The notes under the pieces: model-generated
What the model was told of the DNA's origin: nothing
Database searches by the model: none
Seen by the model: the letters and a program-made list of their open reading frames with translations, nothing else
Assembly (NCBI GenBank): GCA_963995505.1
Contig: OZ023188.1
Coordinates: 19,233,912-19,297,911 of the forward strand
DNA length: 64,000 bases
Source: Hypericum androsaemum
Taxonomy: Eukaryota > Streptophyta > Magnoliopsida > Malpighiales > Hypericaceae
Direction of reading: 5' to 3'
Shown here: piece after piece, positions 10,696-22,926 of the stretch
How positions within the stretch are numbered: the first letter of the stretch is position 1
How the letters are laid out: every line of letters begins with the position of its first letter
Made by a program: the position numbers and the translations under genes

Positions 10696-12430
10696 TGAAG
10701 TTGGGAGCAACAAGAAACTGAATGGGAATCAACAACAGGTTTCTACCATGATACAACCAAATTGCTGGATGAGGATAGGAAGAAACTAAAACAAGAAAGC
10801 CAGTGTAAGGATCAAGTTAAGCCCCAAGAAACAGCAAAAGCAGAATCTTTAAGACTAAGCAAACCTGAAGTTACAGAATTTGACAAGCCAAAACCCTAAC
10901 TACCAACCAAATCGACCAAGATTCGAAATTCGGGAATTGGGTTACTAACTTGAGCCAACTGGGTACCAAATGTGAGGAGAAACACAATCAAAGAAGGGCA
11001 AAGATTGGAACTTTATTCCATCAACTACCCACACAGACACCACTAGAACAACACTCTCCACTTTTACAAAAACAAGACGACCTTTAAACGAAATGGGCTA
11101 CCGGAGGAGAGATAAATGAAGGAACCTGAAAAAAGATGAGTGGGGGCGAGGCTTGGGGTTTTAGCAGATTAGATCCAAAATGCCTGGAGAGCTTTCTTTT
11201 GAGAGCTTGAAGTGGAAACCTTTTAGCATGCAATTTTTCATTACAACTGAGATAAATTGGTGGGGGAGTAAATTTAGAGATAGATTTGGTCCCGGACTAG
11301 AAAGAGGATAGAAGGGGGGATCGAGTTCGTGGCAAGCCTGTCCTGTAAAAAAAGATTTGGATTCAGAAGGGACTAAATAAAAATCATCCACATGGTATGG
11401 ACTAAATCTGAGCTTTTAGATTTGATAAAAATTGAAAATGGGTTTTTTAGTCCATATTATCCGATTCCCCTCCCCCACAATTCCCGTAATTTTCTATCCC
11501 ATCATTCCTATCAAAAAGATTTCTTCCCCACCATTCCTATAATCGAATCTCTTTCAACGAACAAATTTTCTCTCACGTATTTTGGTATTCTACGGGAATC
11601 TTCATCTTCATCTTCATTTCCTCCCCTATATGTGCTTCCCCATATTCATCTTCATCTTCATCGGGTGGAGAAAAAGTTACACCAGTCCGACGGTACCCAC
11701 CGGTGTCTCTTCCTCGCTTTGTCGCTGCAAACCCCTGGCCTCGATTCCTCGTTTCGTCGCTCCAGGTTCGTTCCCTCTCTTCCTTTCGCCGTCGCTCCAG
11801 GTCTTTTTTCATCTTTTTGCTGATTTTGTGTGTTTTGGTTCCTGGGATTCTCCTGCTCTTGTCTTTTCTTTTCGAGTAATATATTGTTGTTCTGTTTCTG
11901 TTTTTGTCATTTTTCTTCTCTAGTGCTCTTGGTTTATAATCCTCTCCTTTGCAAGAAGTGTTGGAGGTGGGGCACTTGCATTTTTTTCTCTGCTTTTCTG
12001 GGTCATGATTCAAAAATTCCATTTTATGTTTATCTTTGTGTTGGGAAGATTTGTGTGGTTTCGTATGAGATCTTCATTAAGCTTTCCTGGTTAGATTGGC
12101 TGGACAAATGTTGAAGGGGGTCTTAGTTTATTATTCAGAGGTTATTGGCCCGTATGAGATCGTCATTATCTTTTGGATGTGAACATAATCAGTGAAACAC
12201 TGATTCATATTTAGCCACGAAATCGTCATGAAAGTTTTCTGTTTGATTCTACTGTGGCAACAAAAGAATCGTCCACTCTTTGGAGTTGGCCAATAAGCTT
12301 TCCCATCTTCAACCCCTCACAATATGGAAAATATTTCCTCATATTATTGACCGATCCCATAAAAATATATTGCTTCGTGTTTGAGATTTGTAAATTAGTA
12401 GTTTACACTGTGAGCCTATAGAATTTTTAT
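10696..12430. other. Intergenic; possible 5' leader of the CCCH gene and CTTCAT-rich stretch
   Basis: Around 10700-11160 the sequence could be the promoter or leader of the decayed CCCH gene. Around 11460-11950 the plus strand is pyrimidine-rich with CTTCAT repeats. The ORFs here are low-complexity and show no domain. Confidence 0.4.
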
Positions 12431-12439
12431 ACCTTGTTC

Positions 12440-13500
12440 GTTTGGTTGGTATGTAAGTGTAAGAAAATTGATATGTATATGTAATCATATTGGTATACAT
12501 TGTGTGTTTGTTAAGTGATATTAGTATATTTGTTAAGTGATATTGGTTGTACTATGAGGTAAAATTGGTATACATATTTTTTGTCATTGGTATGTGACTG
12601 TATTGTAATTGGTATGCATTTACAATCATATTGATATGTATATGCAATAATATTAGTATGCATTGTGTGTTTGTTCAAAATATCAGAGTAGAAGGATACC
12701 AATACCAGAGAAGAAGAAAACCAATATCCGAGAAGAAGAAAACTAATATCTGAGAAGAAGGAAACTAATTTGAGTACAATAATACAAATATCAGAGTAGA
12801 AGGACATCAATATCAGAGTAGAAGGCGACCAATATCACAGTAGAAGGCCACCAATATCAAAGTAGAAGGAAACCAATACCAGAGAAGAAGGAAACCAATA
12901 TCTGAGAAGAAGAAAATCAATATTCGAGTACAATGATACCAATATCAGAGTAGAAGGACATCAATATCAGAGTAGAAGGCCACCAATATCACAGTAGAAG
13001 GCCACCAATATCACAGAAAAAAGAAACCAATGTCGGAGTAGAAAGACACCAATATCAGAGTAGAAAGAAACAAATATCATAGATGAAGAAAACCAATATC
13101 CTAGTATAAGGATACCAATATTCCCATAATTGTATTTTCATAAATTATATTATTTTCCATAATTTTAGCTGATTTTTTTTCTTTTTAATTATTTCCATAA
13201 TTATATTATCCCTAAATTATAGCTTAATTTTGTTAATAGTATACTAATATTAGAGAAGAAGTATACCAATATTAGAAAATAAGTATATCAATATCATGTA
13301 ATAAGTATACCAATAGCAGAGTAGATGAATACTAATATTACAGTAGTTGGATACCAATATCAGAGAAGAAATATATCAATACAAGAAAAGAAGTATACAA
13401 ATATCAAAGAATAAGTATATCAATTTTATATAATAAGTATACCAATATCAGACTAGATGGATATCAATATCTCAGTAGAACGAAACAAATAATGCTAATA
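12440..13500. repeat. Minisatellite, about 22-bp ACCAATATCAGAGTAGAAGG units
   Basis: From about 12680 the plus strand is a long run of degenerate units of the form ACCAATATCAGAGTAGAAGG, roughly 20-24 bp each, interrupted by AT-rich segments at about 13110-13230. The preceding 12440-12670 holds the inverted motif (TTGGTATGTA-like) in a looser array, so the whole region has imperfect dyad symmetry. No coding potential is seen. Confidence 0.8.
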
Positions 13501-14362
13501 TTTAAATTCGAGTAAGTATACGATCTTTACCTCCAGATTTTTGCATTTTTGTTGCTGTCAATTTTAATATATTTAATGTAATTTTGGTTTGGGATAATTG
13601 GCTGGAATTTTCTTTCCTTTTGAAATATTTCCATAACTATATCATCCCTAATTTATAGCTTGATTTAGTTAAAATTGATTTGTCAATATTACCCCTTTTT
13701 ACCATTGAATCTTTTTTTATCCCTTTCAGTCCCCACTGAATTTGAACCCGTAGAAAAGGGGAAGTAAAAGAACTAACTGTCTCCCTTATTACCAAACTAA
13801 CGTTTTGTTTTGTCGGTTTTGTCGTGTCACTCAGCTAGTGTAATAAATTGAAACTTGTCATCATAAATATCGGATAAAGTTTAGAATGTTATTTAGGATA
13901 TATTTGTCCCTGTAATTATAATATAAAATCTCTCTTTCAAAAAAGATGCTGTTATTTTAGTATGTATTTATAATGTTCGACGTATTTAGTCGTTATTTAT
14001 AAATATAATCTGCGAGAGGACTTATTGAGTTGTAATATTCTAAAAGATTTATGGCGTGTCCGCAAATTGCTTTCCACGAGGTATTTCCCGTGGGTTGAGA
14101 CATTCAAAACTGATAACATAGTTGTAACACGATCAATACCGATCAAAACTTGCGAACTGCTGACCGACTATCTCATTGACCTTTCAAATGTACAGATGAA
14201 TTAATACATTTGTATTAAAAGAATATAATTAAATGCAAACAACATAATCGGAAAAGAGTGAGTTTGGATCTCTTTGATTCGCGCAATTTGTTTCCAGATT
14301 GATTGTCGAATTAAGAAAATTACAATTGCCATGACGGTGATGATGTGATTTGCATTAATTCA
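13501..14362. other. Intergenic, no gene recognised
   Basis: This is AT-rich DNA between the minisatellite and the 3' end of the reductase gene. I see no ORF or repeat that I can support. Confidence 0.5.
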
Positions 14363-16089
14363 CTAATGACCTAGTGACGAAAAATCCACCGTGAGCTTGT
14401 TCAACTTTTTGTTGCTAATCCTTTGTTGGATTATCTTAACGTCATTGCTGCAAACGGAAAAAGGGAAACTCGTAAAAAAATTGACAATGTGCAAAATTTA
14501 TCTCGTCCGACAACAACTACAAAAGAACATAATTAATGTTTCTATCTTTCTCCATTTTTTTCCTTTATTAGGCTCAACATACTTAGTATATTAGGTAAAA
14601 CAATCTTCCTTTTGTTGTCGCCAATAAATTAAATTAATGTGTGCTTCACTTAAAACTAATACCCAATTGCTTAATCAAATTAAGAAAATCATCAAACGAA
14701 CCTTGGAGGAAGCGACGGAGCTTCAGGAGTCAACATTTGGGCAAGCTTGACGGCGTCTTCATGGCGGCTGATGACGTGGTTGAAGCACAGGTAACGGCCG
14801 TAGGATGAGACATCTTCGAAGACGCAAACGTGGGCGTCGACGAGGAAGTCAAGATCGACGGTCACGAAGACACCGTCGTCGTACATCTCAGCCGCTCCTT
14901 TGAGGTAGGGATTCTTGATGGAGAGCTCGGGGCCCATCAAGAGTCCTCCGTTGACCACCACCATGTTGACCCCCCTGTCCATCGCTAGCGCCCATGCCGC
15001 CTTCTCCGACAGCGATTTCGACAAGGCATACCACAACTGTCAAAACGACAAAGCATCAACGTTAAAAAAAATTTTGGATTCGAAAACTTTGTCCGTCTAT
15101 GTAGTTATATCCGATTCGAATTGATTAAGACCTAGTCGCGAGGCATTCACCTTGAACTTACGGCAGAAATTGACGTCGGTCCAGTGCCTCTCGTCTAAGT
15201 CGGCTTCCATGGTCGTTCGGTCGTCTCTCCAAATAACAGAAGTGACTGACGATGTAAATACCACTTTGTCAATGGTCTCCGTTTGTGCACAAGCTTCAAG
15301 CACGTTATGTGCTGCTCTTACTTCCACCTCCGCCATGAATTCCTTAATTAAAAATAACCCCACATCCAAACAATTTAGGTTCAAACTAGACATGATCACA
15401 AAACTAACGATATTACACTATTAAGTTCAAATTCGAGATGCTCGGTAGTTAGGTCGACAAAAAACGAATCAATCGAGTATAATGCACAAACAATTCATGC
15501 GTGTATCAGAGAGCGCCAATAAAATTATTGGCTGTCTATGGCTTAATTAATACGAATTCAGCTGCAATTGGTTGACCTTGCTGGGTCCATTTCAATTAAA
15601 AATTGGGAAAGAGTGAAAATGAAAGGTGGGGCCCAGCTAACTCACATCATAAGCGAGCTGATCTCTTGGAGGTTCAAAGTTGTAGAACAAACCCGAACAA
15701 CTTTTCAACGCATCAACAATGCTTTGGTAGTCAAAAGGGTCGGCTTGAAAGATCTTCAAATTCTGGTTTTGGCTAGATACCCCTGCGAGATAGACTTGAT
15801 TCCCTATAATAAAATTGAACGAAACAATCGGTAATCGAATATATTTCACCCGACTGAAGTTTGAATGAATTAGGGGTTATCAAACACAAAATTAAATTCA
15901 TTTTCTCCCCCAAACAAATATTAAAGTTGGAAATATACCTTTGCTCTGAACTGCTGCATGAACCGTGTAGCCTCTTTGGAGGAGCTTCTTTACCAAGGCC
16001 GATCCAACTTGTCCCGAAGCGTCCATTACACATACTGTCTTCTCCTTCTGCTCATCGAAATTAACCCGTACCATGTTTGATGGAGACAT
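14363..16089 (-). CDS. CCR-like NAD(P)-dependent reductase (SNL6-like SDR)
   Basis: Five exons on the minus strand: 15939-16089, 15646-15803, 15151-15342, 14702-15036 and 14363-14447, all with GT-AG introns and consistent phase, giving 306 residues. The N-terminal Rossmann motif is DASGQVGSALVKKLLQRGY. The core has GLFYNFEPPRDQ, AHNVLEACAQTE, VVFTSSVTSVIWRDD and the SDR Y-x3-K (YALSK). The C-terminus is GRYLCFNHV and QRISNKKLNKLTVDF. The extended-SDR fold matches plant cinnamoyl-CoA-reductase-like proteins, but the canonical CCR KNWYCYGK signature is missing (FCRKFK instead), so the substrate is unknown. The last exon is only 85 bp; reading through the donor at 14701 would give a false early stop at 14692. 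An upstream in-frame ATG at 16141-16143 would add 18 residues; the later start fits the family better. Confidence 0.88.
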
Positions 16090-16455
16090 GGAAAACACCA
16101 CAATTCCGACTTCTTCTGTGTTACCGGGTACAAGAATATTCACTGAACCGACTAAACGGGTTTTAGGGAGAGGAGAGTACCTTTGTGGGCTAAGAAATTA
16201 CGATTCGGTGTAAGGGTTGTGTTTGTGTACATATAAGGAAGGGTGGATGGCATTCAAAGAGCGTGGCGAGTAGATGGTTGCGAGGTAGTTGGGGGTTTTG
16301 TGGAGAGAGAATTAGGGAGTCGCCATGTAAGACTTGAGGAGGTTGGTAGCTAGCAACGTGTTAATAATATTGTGGTTGCCGTTGTGAGCTCATTTTGCCC
16401 ATCACCACCTATTTAATTAACTATCACAAGAAACACGCTCCTTCTACAATAATCC

Positions 16456-16489
<34 letters not shown>
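16456..16489. repeat. AG microsatellite
   Basis: An uninterrupted (AG)n run about 370 bp upstream of the reductase start codon. It is likely length-polymorphic. Confidence 0.9.
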
Positions 16490-16492
<3 letters not shown>

Positions 16493-16842
16493 GTTGCCCT
16501 TTATAATTGTCTGCTAGAGCCGTGGCAAATCTCGGATTCGGAATCTCATTTCGTATCATCTTCCGGAGAAACAGTGTAGAGTCGTATGGACACGTGCCTA
16601 TATTCGAGAGAGAATTGGAAAATTTTCACTGGTTGTTCTGTAAGTCTGACTTAGTATACTGGATTTGGCCAAATGATAATTTTATGGTGCCATATATGAT
16701 TTCACTTTCTCTCTAGTTAATTTTATTGAAACATCAAAAAATCATGTTATTTTACAGAATAATCATAAAATTACTCTAGATAAAGTGTGCATGGATATCG
16801 TTTGATTAAAAAATTAACCCTCCAGGCTCCAAATAAAATTTT

Positions 16843-17040
16843 GGGAAAAGTCCACTTAAGTACCATGTGGTATCGCGAAAAATCAAGTCAGTACTATGTA
16901 GTTTAAAACGTATCAATTGAGTTAAACTTATTCCAATTAAAATCAATTAGAGGCCCGGACAGCTGTCCGAACCCTGCCCCGCCACGTGGACCAGCCACAT
17001 CAGATTTCTCTGATGACGTGGCAACATCATCCTCCCTCAT
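16843..17040 (+). mobile_element. Orphan MULE terminal repeat (GGGAAAAGTCC family)
   Basis: The sequence begins GGGAAAAGTCCACTTAAGTA and follows the same order of landmarks as the left TIR at 22927: GTACCATGTGGTATCG, TTATTCCAATTAA, GGACAGCTGTCCG, CCACGTGG, GATGACGTGGC. No matching inverted right end was found before the next gene, so it is probably a truncated or rearranged copy. Confidence 0.6.
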
Positions 17041-17857
17041 TTTCGCCAAGTCCAATTTCCTCGCTTCCTCTCTCAAATTTCCAAAAAAAAAAGAAGTCCC
17101 AAGAACAGAACCGCCCCTCCCCGTGACGATTCAATCGCCCGTCTCTTCTTCTCAAGCGGCCCACCATTTCCCTCTTTTCTTCGCGTCGTCGCAGCTCCCC
17201 ATGACCCGATCGGCACTCACCGTGATGAATCCAAGCAGCTTCTTCCGTTTCCTGGGACTGCTCGCCATTGGCCGTGTCCCGCTCGGAGCTCGCCCTTGAC
17301 CACCGCCTCTCCTCGTGACCCGCTTGCTGCTCTCCGTGACATAGCCGTCGTCGACCATCCTGTTGTTGCCTCTGATGGGTTTTAGTTGATCTTTTTCCCC
17401 TTTTTGGCAAGCTAAATCGGCGATGGATGGTTGGATTACGACGGGGCATTTTGGAATGACTTGGGATACAGATGTTGCACACATTCTCAAGGGTCTCCGT
17501 GAAACGGTTGCCGAAAAACATCCAAAAGTCTTCCATCCTCCATGATTATTTTTTGCAGTTGGTTTTGGGGTAAATAGTTTGGGAGTTTCATTGTGAGTTT
17601 TTGTTATTCCCTTTGGATGCTTACGTGGTGCGTTTTAAAATAGGAAATTTGGGTGGTAGACTTGCGAAGGTTAGTTTTTTACAATTAATTTAGTTTTGAC
17701 AGTTAGATAATTTTTATGTTGTAACGAGCTACTTCGTTGAGATTTATCTAGCTCTCAAAGTGATGTAACTAACTTGGTATAATTATCCTTAGGTTTTTTT
17801 TTTGGAGGTAATAGAACTTTACATTTAAGAAAAACAAAGATGGACATCGTTGTTACT
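17041..17857. other. GC-rich stretch next to the MULE end, possible captured fragment
   Basis: Positions 17040-17540 are markedly more GC-rich than the flanks and hold overlapping ORFs on both strands. No domain is recognisable. By analogy with the Pack-MULE at 5754 this could be captured exon sequence, but I cannot identify a source gene. Confidence 0.3.
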
Positions 17858-17865
17858 GTCCGTGG

Positions 17866-18317
17866 TAAGGGTGAGCAAAAAATCCGATATCCGATATCCG
17901 AATCTGATATCCGTTTTTTTTCGGATTCGGATTCGGATACTTTTATATTCGGATTCGGATTATCCAAAATATTTATTTCGGATTCGGATATAAAAAAAAT
18001 AAATTCGGATTATCCGAATATCCGAATTTATTAATACATATGTAATATATCTATTGGGCTCGGCCGATTTTAATTGGAAGATGTGGTTGACCTTAACACA
18101 TATATTATATTTAAACACGTTTGACTCTATATAAAACTAAACAACAGCAAAATTCGGATAATTCGGATTATCCGAATCCGAAATAATTTCGGATTTCGGA
18201 TTTTGGATAATTCGGATTTTGGATTCGGATTCGGATAAAAAAATACTAAATTTGGATATTTCGGATAATAGGAAATTCAGATAATTCGAATTCGGATTAT
18301 CCGAATGCTCATCCCTA
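17866..18317. mobile_element. hAT-type MITE with exact 8-bp target duplication
   Basis: Ends are TAAGGGTGAGCA on the left and, inverted, TAGGGATGAGCA on the right. They are flanked by identical GTCCGTGG at 17858-17865 and 18318-18325. An 8-bp duplication and a (T)AGGG(G/A)TGAGCA end are typical of plant hAT superfamily elements. The interior is built of TCGGATT/AATCCGA repeats in both orientations and has no transposase. Confidence 0.85.
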
Positions 18318-18325
18318 GTCCGTGG

Positions 18326-19749
18326 TACTCCTTTGGTCAGGTCAATTTCTATTGGATGCAAGCCTCGCCAGGAGGAGAGATTTTTTAAGAAAATTATGTA
18401 GATGCTAGGATATTGATATCTAAGTTCCAATTGGGTGTCAAAGTGATGACAAATTGGCCTTTTCTGTTGGGTTTTTTTTGTAAAATTAGAAAATAAATCA
18501 TCGTCGTAATGACGTCAAGCTAAGCTCTCTGCTTCTATTCTATCTGCTTACCACCCATGTTGGTCCAAGTCTAATCGGGATATGTTAAGTGACCAATAGA
18601 AAAGGGACGACAAAACATGTCATTTTTTGATAGCGATCATCTTAGGCATTACCCACTCAACTTGTGGTCAATTAAGAATAATCTTAAACTTGGACTATAG
18701 ACAAGTGAGGATTGTAAGAAAAGAAGGAAATATGAAGTTAAGGATGTTAAGGATATGACATTTTTGTAAAGCCAAAATTGAAGGAGATCTAAGATAATCC
18801 CAAACTTGTGTCATTCACGGGTCACTTCATTTTCGGTTGAGATAACGCTTTTGCAACTTGCAGCCAAGATAACACATGACATTGTCATTAATTGCCAAAA
18901 TCTCACCCGTTATCAATGAAAAGTCGAAGTCCATCTTTGTTTTCGCAAAAGTAACAAGAGAACTGATTGGTTATCTAATTTTGTACTGAAATTTTTCATC
19001 GGGATATCATGAACCATCGCAGAACAGAATTGGAGTAAGAACTCCTTGACTTGTCTCCATGTAATGTCTATCTAGTAATGAATAAAAGAGTGTGTGACAC
19101 TCACTATTTTTACAAAAAAAAATCTGACTCGATTTGAGCATGAGTTAGCTTCAATGAATGGATAGTAATGAGCTAGATAACTTGATATATGCACTAGTTT
19201 TCAAAGTTCAAATATAAAGAGAGAACTAATACAAGATTAGCAAGAATATTATCTTGCATGCAAGATAGGCAAGCTCCCAACAGGATAGACATATGATATA
19301 GTCATGCGCGAGCAGCAGTAAGATTCGGACAGAAATACAACTGCGGTCCATGCATTTCTCCTCAATTATTGCGTGTGGCCTACTCAAACCTATTTTATCC
19401 ACTTTAATATCCAATAAGCTACGGTGCCGAAACCCATTATGGTTACATACACTTGAAAATTCTCCAAAATGGGTGCACTGAAAAGTGAATGTAAACCCTC
19501 CGTTGGTGGATACACATCCCCACATTCGGGGAGTATAAATATTTTTTTAATAAGTAAAATATTATTCACCTGAAAAGATCCAATTAAAAAAGGTTACACC
19601 ATAATTTTTATACCAAAAGTATCGAGTAAAACATATCAAACTCAAAAAAATGATATACAGTATCTGAGGACGTAATCTAAGATAACGCCAAAAAAAATCA
19701 AAGACCAAAACACAACAAGGTCAAATATTCACCTATACAACCGACCAAG
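18326..19749. other. Intergenic, no gene recognised
   Basis: Nothing supportable was found. An ORF on the minus strand at 19226-19525 has no family resemblance that I recognise. Confidence 0.5.
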
Positions 19750-20469
19750 TCAAAGACCAAAGTCATGGAGGATCGAAAAACCAGTTGTGGTCTTGACCAC
19801 AAGCCGTCTTCTTAATTGCGTGGAGGATATAAGAGGCATCAACTTCTCAAGAGAATCTCGCTGCAATTGCGAGACGCAACGCCTCAGCCGAAAGTATTTC
19901 ACGTGCGACTCTAAACCCTCCATAACCGAGGTAAGGCTAAGCTCCAACACCGGCCGCTTCAGAGACTTAACCTTCAAATTCTGATTCGGAGTTTCCAGAA
20001 GAGCAACGGCCTTGCTCGAAGGTTTTCTGACACAACTACTAGATCGGGTCGGAGTCGACAGGGTCAATCGACTCACCCTAACCGTCTTGGCTACTGGATC
20101 CACCAGAGAGGCTGACGGAGCAGCAGCAAGGTGATGAGACTCAACGGTACAACCTAAGACAAGGGGCACAACACCCCCGACAAGAGCACGATCTATGACA
20201 CCAACCACATCCAAACCAGAATCCACGCATAAAGATTCACCAGCAACGAAGCACTGCACATCAGCCTTCGTCCTCGTAGCAGCAGGTAGCTGCCCACAAT
20301 AAGCACTCCCTGCTGAAAAATCAGAGACGTAGTTGTTCATGGGAGAACCAGTTGCAACAACACATGGAGGAAGAGCTGCAACAACAAGAGGCTGAAAAGA
20401 GCCCCTCCCAACAACATGCGATCGAATTCCAGTGGACAGAGCATCGACAGAGCGATGAGCAACCGCCAA
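19750..20469 (-). CDS. Hypothetical ORF, 239 residues
   Basis: This is the longest unexplained open frame in the 18-22 kb region. The sequence is rich in Ser, Val and Leu with scattered Cys, and the C-terminal third is basic (for example KVKSLKRPVLELSL). I see no signal peptide, membrane span or known domain. Codon use and local repeats (CAACAA, GCAGCA) give no clear verdict. It could be a small lineage-specific gene, an exon of a larger gene, or a chance ORF in old transposon sequence. Confidence 0.25.
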   Translation of the reverse strand: MAVAHRSVDALSTGIRSHVVGRGSFQPLVVAALPPCVVATGSPMNNYVSDFSAGSAYCGQLPAATRTKADVQCFVAGESLCVDSGLDVVGVIDRALVGGVVPLVLGCTVESHHLAAAPSASLVDPVAKTVRVSRLTLSTPTRSSSCVRKPSSKAVALLETPNQNLKVKSLKRPVLELSLTSVMEGLESHVKYFRLRRCVSQLQRDSLEKLMPLISSTQLRRRLVVKTTTGFSILHDFGL

Positions 20470-20572
20470 AGGAGGAGCAACAGAGGGCAGCAGAGTGGAA
20501 GAAACTACAGCAGGGAGGGCTGCAACATCCGCTCCCGAAGCCCCAGCAAATCAACTTTAGGCACTGCTGCAC

Positions 20573-21886
20573 CCAAATACACTTCTTTTAGGAAATTTTG
20601 TATCCATTATTACGTGCTAACAAAAATAAATAAATTTGAAAGAGATTTTCGATTCAAGTCTCATGAATATAAAAAATATTATCGAAAAAATCACTACTAA
20701 AATAAGATCCAATCATGCTCAATTCTGAATATAAGAGTTAAAAAAACGTAAGGAGTTTGAGGTCAAATCCTATGAGAGGGCAACTCTCTATTATATTCAC
20801 AGGCCCCGTGCAAAAAAATTTATTCATAAAAAAAATGTCAATCGACCATTTGGCAGGAAGTAAATTTGAACATTACGCGCAAACCTAATCTCTCCTCAAT
20901 AATCAGGCGAATCCAGCAAAGATTTCTAGCTGGCAATGGATAAACATCACGACAGAAATATAATATAATCCATTTGATATTTCATTTCATTACCATGTAG
21001 CATATACCAAAAACTACTCCATAAAGACAATCACGATAAGTGCCAGTACTGCCCAACAAGTCGAGTAACAGATCTCTGTGATTAACAAGCTGCAGGAATA
21101 AGATTAATGGCAATGGAAATATTAACTGCAATATTCTTCACAACCGAGTTGATGCTTAAGAAGTTGACATTCCTAGAGAATTTGGACAAAAATTGTATAT
21201 GCAGATCACCTTGTAGCAGAATCTGACAAAGGTTCGCCGTGCACTAAGGAGGGAGGGACCGAGGGATCCAAACCATATTTCTCCACACATATCATAGAAA
21301 AAATGATGACAAAAAGAACCAGAGTGTTGACCTTGGTTGTTCCCATTTCTATGCATGAAGTTTCAGCCAGAAAGTGCATATTTACATCTTAGATGTTGCA
21401 AAAGAAACGTGACTTACGTTGTCAAATTGAAAGAGATACAAGGTTCAAGCTCTCAGAGTGTCATGGTGTAAAAATTACCCTAAAAAAACCGTGACTTGTC
21501 TTTGTATTTTCCAGCATCTACACTTTTATACACAACAACAAGATAGTATCCCAGAGTTCTCAATGTGAGGCCTGGAAACCGATGAGGATGTGGATCCATC
21601 TTAACCAAAGGCCACCGCATGGCCTCTGCAGCTTCGCACTCCAATAGTACAATACCAATAGTTTTGGCTGCTGAAACATTACTCGATCCATCTGAAGAGT
21701 GAAGAGATGGCCAACAAGAAAGAGATGGCCCGTTGCGCAATGTCGTTTAGGGTTACTGGGCTTTCTGGGTGTCGGTGGTCCGCTACCTCAGCCCAACCTT
21801 CGGCCCAATGAAAGCATAGATTAAAATTTTATTTTATTTTATTTTATTTTATTTGTAAGTTTCCTGTCTCCCGCGATCCTTCTCTG
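20573..21886. other. Intergenic; an 86-codon ORF (21480-21740, minus) of unknown nature
   Basis: The minus-strand ORF at 21480-21740 looks protein-like in composition but has no recognised domain. It could be an exon of an unassigned gene. A TTTTA microsatellite lies at about 21823-21854. Confidence 0.35.
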
Positions 21887-21889
21887 TTA

Positions 21890-22299
21890 GACTACCCACA
21901 ACAGAATAAATAATTAATTTATCACTCATCCATATCCAACTCAACCCAATTAAATATTTGATACTCACAACAACAACCCATCCCAACCTACATCACAGTA
22001 TAAATAATTAATTTTTCTCTTATGTATTAGTTATACAATTTTTTATAGAAAATTGAAAAATAAATTATATACCCTTTAAAAATATTAGGCTCAATTTATA
22101 AGAATTTAAAAATATAAATTTTCATATTTTTATCGAATAATATTGTACCAAATGTAACTAAACTAGATAAAAAAACAACAAAAAAAAAGTGGATCGCGAT
22201 CCACAAGCGGCCGACTGGCCGCCCACTATTCACAAGTTTTCATTTTTTTAAATATTTTTTGACAGGGGTGGGTCGCGACTCACCCCATTGTGGGTAGTC
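21890..22299. mobile_element. Tourist-like (PIF/Harbinger) MITE, copy A
   Basis: Ends are GACTACCCACAA and, inverted, GACTACCCACAA (TTGTGGGTAGTC on the plus strand). The flanks are TTA (21887-21889 and 22300-22302), the 3-bp target duplication of PIF/Harbinger elements. There is no coding capacity. Confidence 0.8.
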
Positions 22300-22302
22300 T
22301 TA

Positions 22303-22723
22303 GGCTACCCACAACGGGGTGGGTCGCGTCAGAAAAAAAAATTGGAAATGGATGGATTTGGGGCCGACCGCTCTGGGCCGCGAGCAACAATTTTTGTTGT
22401 TATTTTTTATCTAGTTTAGTTACATTTGGTATAATATTATTCGATAAAAATATAAAAATTCATATTTTTAAATTTCTTATAAATTGAGCCTAATATTTTT
22501 AAAGGGTATAGAATTTATTTTTAAATTTTCTATGAAAAATTTTATAACTAATATGTGTTTGTGGATGAGAGAGAAATTAATTATTTATTCTGTGACCTAG
22601 GTTGGGATGAGTTGTTGTTGTGAGTACCAAATATTTAATTGGGTTGAATTTGGTACAGATGAGTGAGAAATTAATTGTTTATTCAGTGATCTAAGTTGCG
22701 ATGGGTTGTTGTTGTGGGTAACC
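22303..22723. mobile_element. Tourist-like (PIF/Harbinger) MITE, copy B, inverted relative to A
   Basis: It begins GGCTACCCACAA and ends TTGTGGGTAACC, with TTA on both sides (22300-22302, shared with copy A, and 22724-22726). Much of its interior (about 22390-22710) is the reverse complement of copy A (about 21895-22180), so A and B together form one large inverted repeat. Confidence 0.8.
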
Positions 22724-22926
22724 TTAGCTAGTTCTATCTACGTCTATAAACTAATTAAATCGCAAAGATTAAAATTTTATTTTGTTGGAAAAATTACTTT
22801 CAAGTCTCCCGTATTTGTTTAAATATACTCAAAAGTTCTTCGTATTTTGAAAAATATACGCCAAAATCTCTTTTGTTTGATTTTATTCTACTTTCGGGTT
22901 CCTGACTGATGTCATCTTAGATTTTT

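Noticed and set aside
12440..13500. Repeat array considered as a CRISPR-like array
   Set aside because: Units are contiguous and degenerate without unique spacers, and the genome is a plant.
17027..17536. 169-codon minus-strand ORF next to the MULE end
   Set aside because: Arg/Glu-rich with overlapping ORFs on the other strand and no domain. Kept only as a possible captured fragment, not as a gene.
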